Assembly (NCBI GenBank): GCA_947453875.1 | Contig: CANGIH010000185.1 | Coordinates: 1-5,831, forward strand | Reading direction: 5' to 3' | Source: Planctomycetaceae bacterium | GTDB lineage: Bacteria > Planctomycetota > Planctomycetia > Pirellulales > UBA1268 | Length of the DNA: 5,831 nt | Shown: one piece after another, positions 5,801 through 5,831 of the stretch | Layout: the number at the start of each line of letters is the position of its first letter | Numbering within the stretch: position 1 is the stretch's first letter | The notes under the pieces: model-generated | What the model saw: only the letters and a program-made list of their open reading frames with translations | Databases searched by the model: none | Told to the model about the DNA's origin: nothing | Translations under genes and position numbers: made by a program

Positions 5801-5831
5801 CGAAACTGTTCGGCGATCGTCCAGTCGTTGC
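5788..5831 (-). CDS. C-terminal end of an upstream gene (last 13 residues)
   Basis: From the right edge the minus strand reads open as NDWTIAEQFRKLF and ends at TGA (5788-5790). The composition (Trp, Glu, Gln, Phe, Lys) looks like real protein and not like the Arg/Pro-rich translations of other frames here. The product cannot be identified from 13 residues. It would be followed by the 276-nt spacer before the 551-aa gene. The alternative is a chance open frame. Confidence 0.5.
   Translation of the reverse strand, partial: NDWTIAEQFRKLF

Noticed and set aside
1..5831. CRISPR array, tRNA/rRNA, transposase or phage genes
   Set aside because: No spaced direct repeats, cloverleaf sequences, terminal inverted repeats or characteristic protein motifs were found.

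Overview
The window is GC-rich bacterial chromosome in which every gene I can support lies on the minus strand. The style points to a planctomycete (Pirellulales-like). The evidence is a secreted PQQ-type beta-propeller opening with a WPGFLGxRxDG motif, a large secreted tandem SGNH esterase, and a long-linker membrane-anchored protein of unknown family. This assignment is inference from protein style; no marker gene is present.

In transcription order (right to left): (1) the last 13 residues of an upstream gene, with a perfect 13-bp tandem duplication covering its stop codon; (2) a 276-nt spacer with a short inverted repeat; (3) a 551-aa membrane-anchored protein with a Pro/charged linker and a C-terminal domain that weakly recalls alpha/alpha-toroid (prenyltransferase-like) folds; (4) a soluble diadenylate-cyclase-domain protein with an N-terminal pyruvate-kinase-C-like alpha/beta domain, resembling archaeal DacZ and predicted to make c-di-AMP; (5) a 144-nt spacer; (6) a 734-aa secreted protein carrying two different SGNH-hydrolase modules, sialate-O-acetylesterase-like then GDSL-like; (7) after only 16 nt, the N-terminal 137 residues of a secreted PQQ-like beta-propeller protein that runs off the left edge.

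Genes 6 and 7 are almost certainly co-transcribed. Gene 4 may be co-transcribed with gene 3 (33 or 144 nt apart, depending on its start). Three of the encoded proteins are predicted to be exported or membrane-anchored, and the fourth is a predicted cytoplasmic second-messenger enzyme. A link between c-di-AMP and envelope or polysaccharide metabolism can be imagined but is not shown by the sequence. I found no tRNA, rRNA, CRISPR array, insertion sequence or phage signature. The most notable items are the DacZ-type cyclase with RHW in place of RHR, the tandem esterase fusion with non-canonical acid residues, and the unrecognised 551-aa family.
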